From: Cognatundibacterium crateris
GTDB lineage: Bacteria; Pseudomonadota; Gammaproteobacteria; Burkholderiales; Burkholderiaceae_D
Length of the DNA: 64,000 nt
NCBI RefSeq assembly: GCF_010078235.1
Contig: NZ_JAABOS010000002.1
Span: 124,001 to 188,000, forward strand
Direction: 5' to 3'
Of this stretch, positions 19,863 through 29,501 are shown piece after piece (the first letter of the stretch is position 1; each line of letters opens with the position of its first letter). A program made the position numbers and the translations under genes. The notes under the pieces are model-generated. The model did no database searches and was not told the origin of the DNA. It saw only the letters and a list, made by a program, of their open reading frames with translations.

Positions 19863-20675
19863 ATGAGTGCTTTAAGCATGAAACAGAGGGATGATAAGAG
19901 CATGCCAGTCACCGCCTTCGCAATGCGGCAACTGCCTGACGAGCTGCACATCGGCAAAGATGAAGTTCTCGTGGTGCTGGCCAGACGTCAGTTGGCAGCA
20001 CAGATGAAGCTGGCGTACTTAGATGAGACTGAGCAAGCCCGCTATCACGCCTATGTGTTTGCGGCAGACAAACAAAGGCATTTACTCGCACATAGTCTGA
20101 AACGCGAGATCCTGGCTAAGCTGCTCAACAAAGCCCCAGCACAGCTGAAATTTCAAACGAATTCCAACGGCAAGCCCGGTCTGAGCGGGGAGAACTTACA
20201 GTTCAATCTCTCGCATAGCGGCGATTGGGTCGCCCTCGCCTTCAGTCATACGCATGCAGTCGGCATCGATGTTGAGCAAAGCAAGCCGCTTGATTATCTA
20301 AACCTGCTGCCGTCTGTCACGCATCCACACGATGATCTGGCCTGGCAGGAAGTTTCCGCAGCGACCCGCTTCATGGCGCTCTGGAGCATGAAGGAGGCTG
20401 TCAGCAAGTGCGCAGGATTCGGCCTGTCCCTGCCCTTCAGCAGCTTGCGACTGACGGCCTCAGGCGATCAGGCTTACAGCTGCGCTCTGCAGGATCAGCA
20501 TTGGCAAGTCAGGCATGACATACGGGATGCGCACCACGTCGCAATCGCAATTCCTGCCCTCCCTACAACTACCCGCATCAGGCTGATTGAGCTTGGTGAG
20601 CTTAGTGAGCTGGGTGAACGCTATAAGCTCAGCGAAGCTCAGGAGCGTCAGACCACAGTCACCGAGCTTGCTTAG
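19863..20675 (+). CDS. 4'-phosphopantetheinyl transferase, Sfp type (EntD role)
   Basis: A 270-residue enzyme that adds the phosphopantetheine arm of CoA to carrier domains, here the EntB carrier and the NRPS. Family motifs are present: FNLSHSG near residue 115, GIDVE at 134-138 (magnesium-binding Asp136 and Glu138), and WSMKEA at 174-179 with Lys182. It resembles Sfp more than E. coli EntD in length and layout. The last 30 residues are a low-complexity run rich in Glu, Leu and Gly that the fold does not need. The ATG at 19863 has AAGG eight bases upstream. It is divergent from the receptor gene, sharing the Fur-box intergenic region. Confidence 0.92.
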   Translation: MSALSMKQRDDKSMPVTAFAMRQLPDELHIGKDEVLVVLARRQLAAQMKLAYLDETEQARYHAYVFAADKQRHLLAHSLKREILAKLLNKAPAQLKFQTNSNGKPGLSGENLQFNLSHSGDWVALAFSHTHAVGIDVEQSKPLDYLNLLPSVTHPHDDLAWQEVSAATRFMALWSMKEAVSKCAGFGLSLPFSSLRLTASGDQAYSCALQDQHWQVRHDIRDAHHVAIAIPALPTTTRIRLIELGELSELGERYKLSEAQERQTTVTELA

Positions 20676-20740
20676 CATGCGTCAAACACAGCAGGTCGAC
20701 ACCGTTTTCACGAGCCACCCCAAGCGCAATCGCGCAGACT

Positions 20741-21169
20741 TTATTGTTTAGGATCGGGCAGTAGCGGCGGCGTGGCATCGCGATAAGTCAGATGGGAAAT
20801 CCAGATTTCATGGATACGCTCATCGTACAGCCGCAACTGACAGGCAGCACTATCAACAAAGCGCGCACTGCCCTGCTCGCGGCTATACAGAGAATCACAA
20901 TGCTGACGCAGATACGTTTCCCAGGCTTCCTGGGTTTTGATTAATGCTTTAGCGCTGCCCCAGACCACACTGTCCTGCTTTTGCGCAGCCAGATAATATT
21001 TCTGAAACTTGGCAATCTTCAACTCTATCTGCCCATTCATACACGCTGTAAGCTCCACCGTATTTTTACTATTTGCACATACCGCCGCATCTTGCGCTGA
21101 CCATGCTGTGTTAGCAAGCAAGGCAAAAACGGTGGCAAACACAGACTTTACCAATGTTGATTTTTTCAT
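20741..21169 (-). CDS. Secreted LprI-like (DUF1311) protein
   Basis: A 142-residue protein from the ATG at 21169, with a signal peptide (MKKSTLVKSVFATVFALLANTAWSA in outline). The mature part has four cysteines (CANS, ACMN, HCDS, ACQL) and the Trp/Tyr-rich helical pattern QEAWETYLRQHCDS, which is typical of the LprI/DUF1311 family. LprI in mycobacteria inhibits lysozyme; in proteobacteria the function is mostly unknown. An upstream start at 21235 would spoil the signal peptide. It converges with the phosphopantetheinyl transferase gene and has no clear link to the siderophore locus. Confidence 0.75.
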   Translation of the reverse strand: MKKSTLVKSVFATVFALLANTAWSAQDAAVCANSKNTVELTACMNGQIELKIAKFQKYYLAAQKQDSVVWGSAKALIKTQEAWETYLRQHCDSLYSREQGSARFVDSAACQLRLYDERIHEIWISHLTYRDATPPLLPDPKQ

Positions 21170-21410
21170 TTTCAGAGAGGAAATTTGTGGTTGAAGATAT
21201 TTTGGAGGCCAATTTTCTAAGTGCGATTTGCACATGGATGGAGTGCGTTTCTTTTTCCATGAGTTAATATTAAATCATGAAATATATAAAATAAAGCAAC
21301 TTAATGCATAAATATTTTTATATTCTCAATCAACACAGAAATAGTCTTTTACCTAACGATCCTGGCTATGTATGGCTTGTTTTTACGGGAGGGTTACACA
21401 CCTTACGGCT

Positions 21411-22535
21411 TTAACCGGAGGTCACCCATATTGTTTTGTCAAAGGCAAAAATTGGAAAGGGCGCAATACCCGATTCATGAGTTGCAAGTCCTAACTTAAC
21501 TGGCTCAAGAAAGAGTGCCACATTCCAACCTCGATCATGAACGGTGCTACCGTATGCAACTCCATCAAGAGCGCCGACTGAGAAGTTATAGTCGCGCATG
21601 AACTCGGTTACAACTTGTGATGGCAGGTAGTCGATATGAACCTGGTTGGTGCGATCAATCGGCTTCATGATGTCATTTGCAAAATCATGCAAAAAGCGCA
21701 AAGTGAGACTATGAGTACGCGACTTCTCCGAAAACATGCTCGGTACAGCTGGTAAGCTCCGTAAGTCTAAAATCCGTATTTGGCGAAGCGATCGCCAGAG
21801 CCCGACTTTTGCTTGCTTTGCACGAGTCTCAATAAGTGCAGTAGTTGGCGAAGATGCGAGATAAAGCATCGGAATTCCGGCTGGATTCATACGATTGCTC
21901 TGAGTGGCGAACTCTATAGGCGGTGGCCCGAAGTCCGCGGCCCTAACACGTCGACCTTTCGGAATGTCAGGTCGCGCGCGCCAAAGTCTCAATCCTGCAG
22001 GAAGCTCTACAACCAAACCAAGATCTTCACTTGCGCTAGCAATGCTACTTAGCAGTGACGCTGGAGTAAGGGAATCTCGATCATCTCCACCGTCATCTTG
22101 AAAAAAGAATCTTCGTTTGTGTTTTACAGTATGGCAAAAAGACTCCCAACTACTCCACAATGCATCGTCAAGATCGAGTGCGCCAACATCAAAGTCACAC
22201 CATGGTTCGTCGTTCATTTCGCAAGCGATTGCCGAATAAAGAGTGCCATTATGGTCTCTAGGCATTTCTAGCCCAATCTTATCCAGCATGCTCCAAGAAT
22301 CCCAATACTCCCCAAGATAGCCCCCTTCAGCTGAGCAATACCCAAGCTGATCAACAGCTCTACCGTAGTAGCGCCCAATACACTGCTCAATATGTTGCGC
22401 AACTTTCTTGAACTCCAAAGTTGGGGAATCAAACTTACCGCAGAAGTTGCAACCACGACGTCCATCATGGTTACGAATCCAGGCACGTAAGTCTTGATTG
22501 GAAAAGCAAGAGGAGCAAACACGTTTTGAGTTCAT
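21411..22535 (-). CDS. RES-domain protein with N-terminal zinc ribbon (HEPN/RES type)
   Basis: A 374-residue protein. The N-terminus has a probable zinc ribbon (Cys7, Cys10, Cys29, Cys32) followed by a helical domain like the N-terminal domain found before some RES domains. The C-terminal half is a RES domain: LWRAR (Arg186/Arg188), RMNPAGIPMLYLA (Tyr225), ALIETR (Glu236) and AYGS (Ser330) supply the Arg-Tyr-Glu-Ser set. RES toxins of Xre-RES pairs degrade NAD+. Here no antitoxin gene is adjacent, so a stand-alone defence or stress enzyme is more likely than a classical pair. The gene is richer in A+T than its neighbours, is flanked by A+T-rich gaps and looks acquired. Confidence 0.8.
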   Translation of the reverse strand: MNSKRVCSSCFSNQDLRAWIRNHDGRRGCNFCGKFDSPTLEFKKVAQHIEQCIGRYYGRAVDQLGYCSAEGGYLGEYWDSWSMLDKIGLEMPRDHNGTLYSAIACEMNDEPWCDFDVGALDLDDALWSSWESFCHTVKHKRRFFFQDDGGDDRDSLTPASLLSSIASASEDLGLVVELPAGLRLWRARPDIPKGRRVRAADFGPPPIEFATQSNRMNPAGIPMLYLASSPTTALIETRAKQAKVGLWRSLRQIRILDLRSLPAVPSMFSEKSRTHSLTLRFLHDFANDIMKPIDRTNQVHIDYLPSQVVTEFMRDYNFSVGALDGVAYGSTVHDRGWNVALFLEPVKLGLATHESGIAPFPIFAFDKTIWVTSG

Positions 22536-22731
22536 ATGCTGGAAATTATAAAGAATGTCATAGCATTTACTTGCTACATATTTTTAGAGTTGTTGCTTAT
22601 ACGTTAAAGGCTGATGTGATGTCGATAGCATGCGTAGGGCAATGCGTTTCACCTATAACGCCGTACGGAATCTATCAAAATCTCACCATGCCAAATGATC
22701 AGTATCGACAAGACAGCCTCATTTTCAAAAC

Positions 22732-22758
22732 AAAAAAGCCCTGAAAAATCAGGGCTTT
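22732..22758 (-). terminator. Intrinsic terminator of ssb
   Basis: Ten-base stem aaagccctga / tcagggcttt with a short A/T loop, followed on the minus strand by a T-run. It lies 37 bp after the ssb stop. Confidence 0.9.
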
Positions 22759-22794
22759 AAATTGAAACTTTACAGTTTACATCGCAGGTACGAA

Positions 22795-23286
22795 TTAGAA
22801 CGGAATATCGTCATCCATATCCGAGAAATTCGGGGCTGGGCGGGATACCGGGGCTGGGCGTTGGGCCGGGGCTGCCGGGCGTTGGGCTGGGGCCGGTGCG
22901 CCGTAGCCGTCGTCCATGCCTGCGCCGCCACCCATACCGCCGCCCATACCCTGGCGGCTGCCTAACATCTGCATGGAATCTGCTTTGATGTCAGTTGCAT
23001 ACTTTTCCACGCCGTCTTTATCGGTGTATTTGCGGGTACGCAGGGAACCTTCGACGTAGACCTGGGAGCCTTTTTTGAGGTACTGGCCAGCGATTTCAGC
23101 CAGCTTACCGAAGAAGGTAATGCGGTGCCATTCGGTCTGTTCTTTCTTTTCGCCTGTCGCTTTGTCTTTCCACGTATCGGTGGTCGCTACAGTAATGCTG
23201 GTCATGGCATCACCGTTAGGCATATAACGGGTTTCCGGATCGCGGCCCAAATTGCCGACGATAATCACTTTATTCACAGATGCCAT
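22795..23286 (-). CDS. ssb: Single-stranded DNA-binding protein
   Basis: A 163-residue protein. The N-terminal OB fold (about 1-110) starts [18 protein letters not shown], and is followed by a Gly/Pro/Ala-rich linker and the acidic C-terminal tip DDDIPF, which recruits replication and repair proteins. It forms tetramers on single-stranded DNA. It stands next to an MFS gene and divergent uvrA, a grouping common in Burkholderiales. No clear LexA box was seen in the gaps on either side. Confidence 0.97.
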   Translation of the reverse strand: MASVNKVIIVGNLGRDPETRYMPNGDAMTSITVATTDTWKDKATGEKKEQTEWHRITFFGKLAEIAGQYLKKGSQVYVEGSLRTRKYTDKDGVEKYATDIKADSMQMLGSRQGMGGGMGGGAGMDDGYGAPAPAQRPAAPAQRPAPVSRPAPNFSDMDDDIPF

Positions 23287-23361
23287 ATTTTCTCCTGATT
23301 TCCTATTACTTCCTGTATTTTCCCGAATTGTGCCGTCAATTTCCAGTTGAATCGATAGCGA

Positions 23362-24603
23362 TCAAGTTGCTTCGGGCTTGTTCTTGCCTGCACGGCGCGC
23401 TACTTCCGGCATATTGACTGCGATTATAAGCCAGATAAGCGTCAATACCGCACAGAGCGCGAAGATTGCTGCACCACCTGCAGACTGAGTCAGCCAGCCA
23501 CCGGCTGCGGCGCCACAGGCAATGCCTAAGGCCTGCAAGGTGTTATACACACCCAGCGCTGCGCCTTTGGCGGCGGGCGGTGCGATGCGTGACACCAGCG
23601 AAGGCTGACTGGCTTCCAGTGTGTTAAAGGCCATAAAAAACGCGAACAGTAAGGCGACCAGCGCCAGTGGTTGCTGCAGTAATTGCCAGAAGCCGATCTG
23701 CACCACCAGCAATAAAGCAATGGCGCCGATAAATACCTGCTTCATTTTTCCATATTTTTCGCCCACAAAAATAGCGGGCAACATAGCAACAAACGAGACC
23801 AGCATCACTGGCAGATAGATTTTCCAGTGACTCGCGACCGGCATGCCAGCCACCTGTACCAGCGCGCCCGGCACCACGACAAACATCGCCATCTGCGCAA
23901 AATGCAATACAAACACGCCCAGATTCAGGCGCATTAATTCTTTGTTCCTGAGTACCACGGAAAACGGTACCGGCGCGTGCTGTTGCGGCGGCGCATCCGG
24001 CGTCACGCGTAACACCACAGCGATGGCTGCCACGCCCATCACGGCGATCATGGCAAACATGCCGGGCATGCCTATGCTTTCAAACAGTACCGGGGAAATT
24101 ACCATGGCCAGCGCAAAGGTCAGGCCGATGGAGCCGCCCACCATCGCCATCGCCTTGGTGCGGTGCTCTTCGCGTGTGGTATCGGCAATCATGGCGGTAA
24201 TGGCAGCCGAGATCGCGCCCAGCCCCTGTATGCCGCGTCCCAGCATGATGCCGCTCAGGCTGGTCGAGGCAGCGCAAATAATGGCGCCTACGATAAACAG
24301 GATCAGTCCCGTCACGATCACGGGCTTACGGCCAAAACGGTCAGAAGCCATCCCAAAAGGAATCTGGCAAAACGCCTGTACCAGGCTAAACATACCCAGC
24401 GCCAGCCCAACCATCAGTGCATTATTGCCGCCGCTCAGACTCTTGGCATAAATCGCAAATACCGGCGACAGCATGAACAAGCCCAGCATGCGCAAAGCGA
24501 ACACGGATGCCAGCGAGGCACTGGCGCGCAGCTCGCTGCGACTCATGCCCGCTGGTTCCGCCTCTGGCTGCCTGGCGTGGTCGAAATCTGTTGCAATAGT
24601 CAT
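23362..24603 (-). CDS. MFS transporter, YajR-like (DHA1)
   Basis: A 413-residue inner-membrane protein with 12 predicted helices. It carries the loop 2-3 signature SDRFGRKPV, the motif-C-like region of the fifth helix, and SGIMLGRGIQGLGA. It is similar in sequence style to YajR, a proton-driven transporter of unknown substrate, but lacks the C-terminal YAM domain. The start at 24603 (MTIATDF) is chosen because the longer frame overlaps the uvrA start on the other strand. It is usually conserved beside ssb and uvrA in this lineage. Substrate unknown. Confidence 0.88.
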   Translation of the reverse strand: MTIATDFDHARQPEAEPAGMSRSELRASASLASVFALRMLGLFMLSPVFAIYAKSLSGGNNALMVGLALGMFSLVQAFCQIPFGMASDRFGRKPVIVTGLILFIVGAIICAASTSLSGIMLGRGIQGLGAISAAITAMIADTTREEHRTKAMAMVGGSIGLTFALAMVISPVLFESIGMPGMFAMIAVMGVAAIAVVLRVTPDAPPQQHAPVPFSVVLRNKELMRLNLGVFVLHFAQMAMFVVVPGALVQVAGMPVASHWKIYLPVMLVSFVAMLPAIFVGEKYGKMKQVFIGAIALLLVVQIGFWQLLQQPLALVALLFAFFMAFNTLEASQPSLVSRIAPPAAKGAALGVYNTLQALGIACGAAAGGWLTQSAGGAAIFALCAVLTLIWLIIAVNMPEVARRAGKNKPEAT

Positions 24604-24719
24604 ATGAATAACGCTGGTGTGTGGCCTAAAATGCGGAAAGCAGACCCGAGTCCGCGGTAAATTTGAAAAACCCGTTATAGTAGCAGGTTGCTTGCCTCCG
24701 CCAAAATTCAGTTGATACC

Positions 24720-27662
24720 ATGACGACACGATCAAAAGCCGCAAAAGCACCAAAACCCGCCGAAATCGAATTCGACGCCGATGATATAGCACGTATGCAA
24801 AAACGCGAGTTGATACGCGTCAGAGGCGCACGTACCCATAATCTGAAAAACATCAATCTGGACCTGCCACGCAATAAGCTGGTGGTGATCACCGGTTTGT
24901 CCGGCTCAGGCAAATCTTCGCTGGCCTTTGATACCCTGTATGCGGAAGGACAGCGCCGTTATGTCGAATCTTTATCGGCGTATGCGCGTCAGTTCCTGCA
25001 ACTGATGGAAAAACCGGATGTGGATCTGATTGAAGGTCTGTCACCGGCGATTTCTATCGAACAGAAGGCGACCTCGCATAATCCGCGCTCTACCGTCGGC
25101 ACCGTCACTGAAATCCATGATTATCTGCGTCTGCTGTACGCACGGGTAGGCACACCGTATTGCCCGGATCATCCGGAAAACCCGCTGGCCGCGCAATCGG
25201 TATCGCAAATGGTGGATGCGGTACTGGCCATGCCGGAAGACAGCAAGCTGATGATACTGGCGCCGGTCGTGTCTAACCGCAAAGGCGAACATGTGGATCT
25301 GTTTGAACAGATGCAGGCTCAGGGTTTCGTACGCTTTCGCGTGCAGAGCGGCACCCAGGAAGCGCGCATCGTTGAAGCAGATGATTTGCCTAAACTGAAA
25401 AAGACCGAAAAACATACCATAGCTGTAGTGGTCGATCGCGTCAAAGTACGCGAGGATATCAAGCAGCGACTGGCGGAATCCTTTGAAACCTGTCTGCGCA
25501 TCGCGAATGGCCGCGCGCTGGTGGTGAATATGGACAGCGGCCATGAACAACTGTTTTCAAATAAATTTGCCTGTCCGGTATGCGGCTATTCGCTGCAAGA
25601 ACTGGAGCCGCGTCTGTTCTCGTTCAATAACCCTATGGGTGCCTGTCCCGAATGTGACGGACTCGGTCATATCGAATTCTTTGATCCGAAACGTATCGTC
25701 GCCTTTCCTAATTTGTCGCTGGCCAGTGGTGCGGTCAAAGGCTGGGATCGCCGCAATCAGTTTTACTTCCAGATGCTGTCGAATCTGGCAGCCTTCTATG
25801 AATTCGATATCGACACGCCCTTTGAGCAATTGCCGGAATCTGCACAGCAAGTCATTCTGTATGGCTCGGGTAAGCAGCAAATCCCGTTCACCTACATCAA
25901 TGAAAAAGGCCGCACCGTCGTTAAGGAACACAGCTTTGAGGGGGTGGTCACGAATCTGCAGCGGCGCTACCGCGAAACCGATTCGATGGCGGTCAAGGAA
26001 GAGCTGGCGAAATTCATTAATGAAAAAACCTGCCCATCCTGCGATGGCGCACGTCTGCGCATAGAAGCACGCTATGTGAAGGTAGGCAGTGGTGAGCAGG
26101 AAAAAGCGATATTTGATATCAGCGCAATGCCGCTGCGCGCAACCCTGCATTTCTTCGAGCATTTGCAATTGCATGGCGCGAAACGCGATATTGCTGACCG
26201 CATCATCAAAGAAATCACGGCGCGCCTGACTTTCCTGAATAACGTAGGACTCGATTATCTGTCGCTGGAACGCAGTGCCGATACGCTGTCAGGCGGTGAA
26301 GCTCAGCGTATCCGCCTCGCTTCACAAATCGGCTCGGGCCTGACCGGCGTGATGTATGTGCTGGATGAGCCTTCTATAGGTCTGCATCAGCGCGACAACG
26401 ACCGGCTGATCGATACGCTCAAGCATTTGCGCGATATCGGCAACAGCGTGCTGGTGGTGGAGCATGACGAAGATGCGATACGCTGCGCCGACTTCGTAGT
26501 CGATATGGGCATAGGCGCTGGTGTGCATGGCGGTGAAGTGATCGCCCAGGGCGCGCTGGATGACATTATGCAGAATCCGCGTTCGCTGACGGCAAAGTAT
26601 CTGAGCGGCGAACTGGAAATCAGCGTACCGAAGCAACGTAGCGCCGCCGATCCCGATAAGCAATTGCTGATTGCAGGTGCGCGTGGCAATAATCTGAAAA
26701 ATCAGGATATGACACTGCCGGTTGGTTTGCTGACTTGCGTAACCGGCGTATCCGGCTCGGGCAAATCCACGCTGGTGAATGACACGCTCTACCATGTGGC
26801 GGCCCGCCATTTGTATGGCTCACAGACTGAGCCTGCAGCGTTTGATCATGTGAGCGGACTCGAGCATTTTGATAAGGTGATTTCTGTCGATCAGGCGCCG
26901 ATAGGCCGCACACCACGTTCGAATCCAGCCACCTATACCGGCTTATTCACGCCTATCCGCGATTTGTTTTCCACGGTACCGACCGCGAAAGAACGTGGCT
27001 ACAGCGCTGGCCGCTTCTCGTTCAACGTGAAAGGTGGCCGCTGTGAAGCCTGTCAGGGCGATGGCGTGATCAAAGTCGAAATGCACTTCTTGCCGGATGT
27101 GTACGTCCCCTGCGATGTCTGCCATGGCAAACGCTATAACCGCGAAACCCTGGAAGTCCAGTACAAGGGCAAGAATATCCACGAAGTGCTGGAAATGACG
27201 GTTGAGGATGCGCACGAATTCTTCAAGCCTGTACCAGTGATCGCACGTAAGCTGCAGACCTTGCTGGATGTCGGCCTTGGTTATATCCGTCTGGGTCAGA
27301 GCGCCACCACGCTGTCCGGTGGTGAGGCACAAAGGGTGAAGCTGTCGCTGGAACTATCCAAGCGCGATACTGGCCGCACCTTGTACATCCTGGATGAACC
27401 GACCACCGGTCTGCACTTCCACGATATTGCGCTACTGCTCAAAGTCATACACCGCCTGCGTGATCAGGGTAATACGCTGGTCATCATCGAACACAATCTG
27501 GATGTGATCAAGACTGCCGACTGGCTGATTGATCTGGGACCGGAAGGCGGTGCGGGTGGCGGCAGAATTATCGCTACCGGCACACCGGAACAAGTGGCCG
27601 CCAACCCCGACAGCGTGACGGGTAAATACCTGCTGCCACTGCTGAAAAAACACAAAAAATAA
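24720..27662 (+). CDS. uvrA: Excinuclease ABC subunit A
   Basis: A 980-residue damage-recognition ATPase of nucleotide excision repair, acting as a dimer with UvrB. It has two ABC modules: Walker [10 protein letters not shown] near residue 60 and GVSGSGKST near 678, with signature motifs LSGGEAQR in both halves and LDEPS/LDEPT Walker B segments. Zinc-binding cysteines include CPVCGY/CPEC in the first half and [14 protein letters not shown] in the second. Length is slightly above E. coli UvrA (940), with about 30 extra N-terminal residues ([14 protein letters not shown]). It is divergent from the MFS gene and followed 24 bp later by pth. Confidence 0.98.
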   Translation: MTTRSKAAKAPKPAEIEFDADDIARMQKRELIRVRGARTHNLKNINLDLPRNKLVVITGLSGSGKSSLAFDTLYAEGQRRYVESLSAYARQFLQLMEKPDVDLIEGLSPAISIEQKATSHNPRSTVGTVTEIHDYLRLLYARVGTPYCPDHPENPLAAQSVSQMVDAVLAMPEDSKLMILAPVVSNRKGEHVDLFEQMQAQGFVRFRVQSGTQEARIVEADDLPKLKKTEKHTIAVVVDRVKVREDIKQRLAESFETCLRIANGRALVVNMDSGHEQLFSNKFACPVCGYSLQELEPRLFSFNNPMGACPECDGLGHIEFFDPKRIVAFPNLSLASGAVKGWDRRNQFYFQMLSNLAAFYEFDIDTPFEQLPESAQQVILYGSGKQQIPFTYINEKGRTVVKEHSFEGVVTNLQRRYRETDSMAVKEELAKFINEKTCPSCDGARLRIEARYVKVGSGEQEKAIFDISAMPLRATLHFFEHLQLHGAKRDIADRIIKEITARLTFLNNVGLDYLSLERSADTLSGGEAQRIRLASQIGSGLTGVMYVLDEPSIGLHQRDNDRLIDTLKHLRDIGNSVLVVEHDEDAIRCADFVVDMGIGAGVHGGEVIAQGALDDIMQNPRSLTAKYLSGELEISVPKQRSAADPDKQLLIAGARGNNLKNQDMTLPVGLLTCVTGVSGSGKSTLVNDTLYHVAARHLYGSQTEPAAFDHVSGLEHFDKVISVDQAPIGRTPRSNPATYTGLFTPIRDLFSTVPTAKERGYSAGRFSFNVKGGRCEACQGDGVIKVEMHFLPDVYVPCDVCHGKRYNRETLEVQYKGKNIHEVLEMTVEDAHEFFKPVPVIARKLQTLLDVGLGYIRLGQSATTLSGGEAQRVKLSLELSKRDTGRTLYILDEPTTGLHFHDIALLLKVIHRLRDQGNTLVIIEHNLDVIKTADWLIDLGPEGGAGGGRIIATGTPEQVAANPDSVTGKYLLPLLKKHKK

Positions 27663-27686
27663 GCTTTATATTTATCTTAAATTTGT

Positions 27687-28262
27687 ATGTCTATCCGTCT
27701 GATCGTCGGCCTTGGTAATCCTGGGCCGGAGTATGAACAAACCCGTCACAACGCAGGCTTCTGGCTGCTGGATCAGTTTCCGGTCAGCCTGCAGCGCGAC
27801 AAAAATTTTAATGCGCTGGTGGGAAAAACCCGTATCGCCGGTCAGGAAGTCTGGCTGCTGCAACCCCAGACTTTTATGAATCGTTCCGGCCAGTCAGTCG
27901 GTGCGATCTGCCGCTTTTATAAAATCACCCCGGATCAGATTCTGGTGGTGCATGATGAGCTGGATATGCTGCCCGGTGTCGCCAAGCTCAAAAAAGGCGG
28001 TTCGTCCGGCGGCCATAACGGACTCAAAGACATCACCGCTGCGCTCGGCACTCAGGATTACTGGCGGCTGCGTATCGGCATCGGTCATCCGCGCACGCTG
28101 AATCTGAATCAGGGCGTGGCAGATTTTGTACTGCACCGTCCCCGCAAAGAAGAACAGCCACTGATCGATGAAGCGATTGCAAAAAGTATGGATGTATTGC
28201 CGCTGATGGTCGATGGCGAATTCGCGGAAGCGATGACGCGTTTGCATACCAGCGCAAAGTAG
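27687..28262 (+). CDS. pth: Peptidyl-tRNA hydrolase
   Basis: A 191-residue enzyme that releases peptides from prematurely dissociated peptidyl-tRNA. It has the N-terminal [19 protein letters not shown] with catalytic His near residue 21, QTFMNRSG with the conserved Asn, and the HDELD and GGHNGLKD motifs. In many relatives pth is followed directly by ychF. Here ychF is about 12 kb downstream, with accessory genes in between. Confidence 0.97.
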   Translation: MSIRLIVGLGNPGPEYEQTRHNAGFWLLDQFPVSLQRDKNFNALVGKTRIAGQEVWLLQPQTFMNRSGQSVGAICRFYKITPDQILVVHDELDMLPGVAKLKKGGSSGGHNGLKDITAALGTQDYWRLRIGIGHPRTLNLNQGVADFVLHRPRKEEQPLIDEAIAKSMDVLPLMVDGEFAEAMTRLHTSAK

Positions 28263-28290
28263 ACATCAATTCAGCACCAGCGGAGTCCTC

Positions 28291-29388
28291 ATGTCCTCGT
28301 CCATACAGATTTTTGCCGGTCAGACTGCTTATCGCCACATACAGCAACATGGTCTGCAAGCAGCTGATATCGCCGTGATTCCGGCCGCTGCTGGCGGCCC
28401 CAAAGGCCTGATTTTGCAAGCCATGGATCAATGGCTGTTTGGTGACTGGCTGGCCGCTGCACCGCGTGAACGCAGCCTGATCGGCGCATCGATAGGCTCC
28501 TGGCGTATGGCCGCTGCGGCCTGCGCAGATCCGGCAGCTGCATTTGCACGGCTCGGGGATTTGTATTGCGAACAGACTTATCCGGAAAAACCTAGTGCTG
28601 AATATGTCACGACTGAGATTCAAGGCATGCTGCAGCGCTTCATCGGCGGCTATGAACAGGAAATACTGCAACACCCTTACCAGCGTCTGCATATCCTGAT
28701 CAATCGCGGTCAGCGCGGCCTCAGCGCACCGGCCAATATGAAAGCGGCGAAGGCTGGCTTTGTCGCGGCGGCGCTGGCGAATCTGCGCGGCCGGGAACAT
28801 CTGGCGAAACATCTGGAACGGGTGGTGATGAGCGATAGCCGCGATGCGCTGCACTGGCTGAAAACGCCATTTGACGCGTTCAGCAGCCAGTTTTGTGCAC
28901 TCAGCAGCACCAATCTGCAAAGCGCATTACTGGCTTCCGGCACACTGCCTCTGATCATGCAGGAAGTCCGCGCTGTCGCGCAGGCACCGGCTGGCTACTA
29001 TTGGGATGGTGGCATCATCGATTATCACCTGGCATTTCCCTACTCACGCTTGCTGAGCAACAAGCGCAGCGAACTGGTCTTGTATCCCCATTTCAGCGAT
29101 CAGATCATACCGGGCTGGCTGGATAAGGCGCTGCCATGGCGGCGTGCCGCACGTGGCCATTTTGCACCCTGGCTGGACAATGTGGTGATGATCGCACCTT
29201 CACGCGATTTCATACGCAGCCTGCCGCGCGCCAAACTGCCGGATCGCAAAGACTTTGCCTATTATGGTCTGCAGCATGCGCAACGCATCAGTCAATGGCG
29301 GCTGGCGATGGCCGGGAGCCAGCGTATGCGCGATGATCTTGCGGCTTTCATCGCACGGCCAGATATGCGCGCCGTACGCTTGTTCTAA
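28291..29388 (+). CDS. Patatin-like phospholipase family protein
   Basis: A 365-residue probable acyl hydrolase. The patatin catalytic elements are visible: a glycine-rich oxyanion segment AAAGGPKGL (about 30-38), the nucleophile elbow GASIGS (Ser near 72) and the catalytic Asp in WDGGIIDY (near 248). It belongs to a different patatin subfamily from the one at 51.4-52.5 kb. No signal peptide is seen, so it is probably cytosolic or peripheral. It starts 28 bp after pth, with an AGCGGAG-type ribosome site. The substrate is unknown. Confidence 0.78.
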   Translation: MSSSIQIFAGQTAYRHIQQHGLQAADIAVIPAAAGGPKGLILQAMDQWLFGDWLAAAPRERSLIGASIGSWRMAAAACADPAAAFARLGDLYCEQTYPEKPSAEYVTTEIQGMLQRFIGGYEQEILQHPYQRLHILINRGQRGLSAPANMKAAKAGFVAAALANLRGREHLAKHLERVVMSDSRDALHWLKTPFDAFSSQFCALSSTNLQSALLASGTLPLIMQEVRAVAQAPAGYYWDGGIIDYHLAFPYSRLLSNKRSELVLYPHFSDQIIPGWLDKALPWRRAARGHFAPWLDNVVMIAPSRDFIRSLPRAKLPDRKDFAYYGLQHAQRISQWRLAMAGSQRMRDDLAAFIARPDMRAVRLF

Positions 29389-29501
29389 AGCTTACTATCG
29401 CTCGCAAACGCAATGTATGATGTTCGAGCCCAGCGAAAAAATTCTGCCAAATTTATCAAAATTAGATTTCTGTGAGTATTGATTTACATTCCAGTTAAAA
29501 A

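Noticed and set aside
24604-24719. A LexA (SOS) box for uvrA
   Set aside because: I looked for CTGT-N8-ACAG in the uvrA/MFS gap and did not find one.
28033-28920. A 295-codon minus-strand frame across pth and the patatin gene
   Set aside because: It spans two genes in antisense, lacks domains and has no promoter or ribosome signals.
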